A stretch of 6,696 nucleotides of DNA, from NCBI GenBank assembly GCA_934102255.1, contig CAKOSN010000054.1, positions 1 to 6,696 on the forward strand. The letters are read 5' to 3'. This document shows positions 5,879-6,696 of this stretch, one piece after another. This DNA comes from an uncultured Bacilli bacterium. GTDB taxonomy: Bacteria > Bacillota_I > Bacilli_A > RF39 > UBA660. Position 1 is the first letter of the stretch. Every line of letters begins with the position of its first letter. The notes beneath the pieces were generated by a model, which searched no databases, was not told the DNA's origin, and saw nothing but the letters and a program-made list of their open reading frames with translations. The position numbers were made by a program, and so were the translations under genes.

Positions 5879-6696
5879 ATGAAAGAAAATATTAAGTTAA
5901 ATAGTAAAGTTTTAGATATTATAATTCTAGTACTTTTAGCAAGTGCGGTTGTTTTTGCCTTGGTAGTGGGAAATAGATATAAGAAAAATAATGAGGCTTT
6001 CGATGATACTTTAGTTAGAGTTGATGCTTCTTTGGCTACCCAACCTTTAATGGATGCTTATGTTGATGGTTTGAAGGGGTATAATTTAAAGAAAGATTAT
6101 ACTAATACTGATCCAGCTTATACGAAACTTATAAAGGGAGAAACAGATTTAATTATTGTTACTGAACCTAGTAGTGATGAGTTAAATAGAGCGAAGATGG
6201 CAGGGGTGGAATTAGAAGTAACACCAGTAGTAAATGAAGGTTTTGTTTTCTATACTAATGTTAAAAATCCTGTTAATGGGTTAAGTCTAACTGAAATTCA
6301 AGATATTTATATGGATAAAATAACTAATTGGCAAGAAGTAGGTGGCGATAACGCTAAGATAATAGCATATCAAAGACCAGAAAATTCCGGTAGTCAAACA
6401 GGAATGCTCTCTTTAGTTATGAAAGATAAAAAAATTAAAGAGCCTAAAAAAGAAGAGTATATAGAATCCATGGCGGGAATTATTGATGCGGTTGCTAATT
6501 ACGATAATAGTAAAGATTCTCTGGGATATTCTTATTATTACTATGCTACTACTATGTATGGTAATGAAAATATTAAGTTTTTAGCAGTTGATGGGGTAAG
6601 TCCTAATCACGATACGATTAAAGATGAAAGTTATCCATTAATTACCGCTTATTATATAGTTACTTTAAAAGGTACAGAAAATACAGCGGTTAGTAA
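5879..6696 (+). CDS. PstS-type substrate-binding protein, 3' end cut by the window
   Basis: The visible 272 codons encode an N-terminal membrane helix (about 11-30) and then a periplasmic-binding-protein-like fold of the phosphate-binding PstS type (PBP_like_2). Motifs in order are VDASLATQPL (48-57), equivalent to the usual DGSTATxPL loop; TDLIIVTEPS, where the family has its second ligand-contact segment; GFVFYTN and NPV; ITNWQEVGG (148-156); and YQRPENSGSQT (164-174), the loop whose Arg and Ser residues bind the oxyanion in PstS. The late segment YPLITAYYIV is typical of the C-terminal lobe, so perhaps 20-50 residues are missing; no stop is reached. Many Gram-positive PstS proteins are lipoproteins, but this N-terminus has no cysteine and is probably an uncleaved anchor. 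It would act at the outer face of the membrane. No PstC, PstA or PstB is visible, so it may be a transporter component or a stand-alone sensor. It is co-transcribed with the RsiV-like gene one base upstream. Confidence 0.9.
   Translation, partial: MKENIKLNSKVLDIIILVLLASAVVFALVVGNRYKKNNEAFDDTLVRVDASLATQPLMDAYVDGLKGYNLKKDYTNTDPAYTKLIKGETDLIIVTEPSSDELNRAKMAGVELEVTPVVNEGFVFYTNVKNPVNGLSLTEIQDIYMDKITNWQEVGGDNAKIIAYQRPENSGSQTGMLSLVMKDKKIKEPKKEEYIESMAGIIDAVANYDNSKDSLGYSYYYYATTMYGNENIKFLAVDGVSPNHDTIKDESYPLITAYYIVTLKGTENTAVS

Overview
The window is a very AT-rich stretch of bacterial DNA with four genes, all on the + strand and separated by short gaps. The low G+C, the A/T-ending codons, the GG-rich ribosome sites and the sigma70-type promoters suggest a low-GC Bacillota lineage, such as an uncultured gut Bacilli or Erysipelotrichia-like organism; the taxon is inferred. 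Tryptophan is written TGG, no TGA occurs inside the reading frames, and all three visible gene ends use TAA. That fits the standard code rather than the Mycoplasma code. No RNA gene, CRISPR array, insertion sequence or attachment site was seen, and no stretch without a gene exceeds about 130 bases.

Layout: (1) 1-132 holds a possible last few codons of an upstream gene, a terminator-like hairpin and a weak promoter candidate. (2) 133-2022 encodes a 629-residue surface protein with an export signal, a Ser/Asn/Gly/Pro linker carrying TPPxxP repeats, two membrane helices and a long right-handed beta-helix-like domain. It ends in a clear intrinsic terminator. (3) 2134-4092 has its own promoter and terminator. 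It encodes a 652-residue protein without a signal peptide that contains a transglutaminase/cysteine-protease-like core with a visible Cys-His-Asp triad. (4) 4189-5877 and 5879-6696 form an operon behind a near-consensus promoter. The first gene starts with TTG and encodes a membrane-anchored extracytoplasmic protein with weak DUF4163/DUF3298-like (RsiV/PdaC-type) features and eight cysteines. The second starts one base after the first one's stop codon and is a PstS-type substrate-binding protein, cut by the window end.

Three of the four products are predicted to face the outside of the cell, so this is a cell-surface region made of three separate transcription units. The last two genes are very probably made together and may act together at the membrane, one possibly sensing or scaffolding and the other binding a small anion such as phosphate; this partnership is inference. 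I found no evidence of a known defence or mobile system. The least explained parts are the cytoplasmic transglutaminase-like protein, the pairing of the RsiV-like protein with a PstS-like protein, and the membrane topology of the beta-helix protein.
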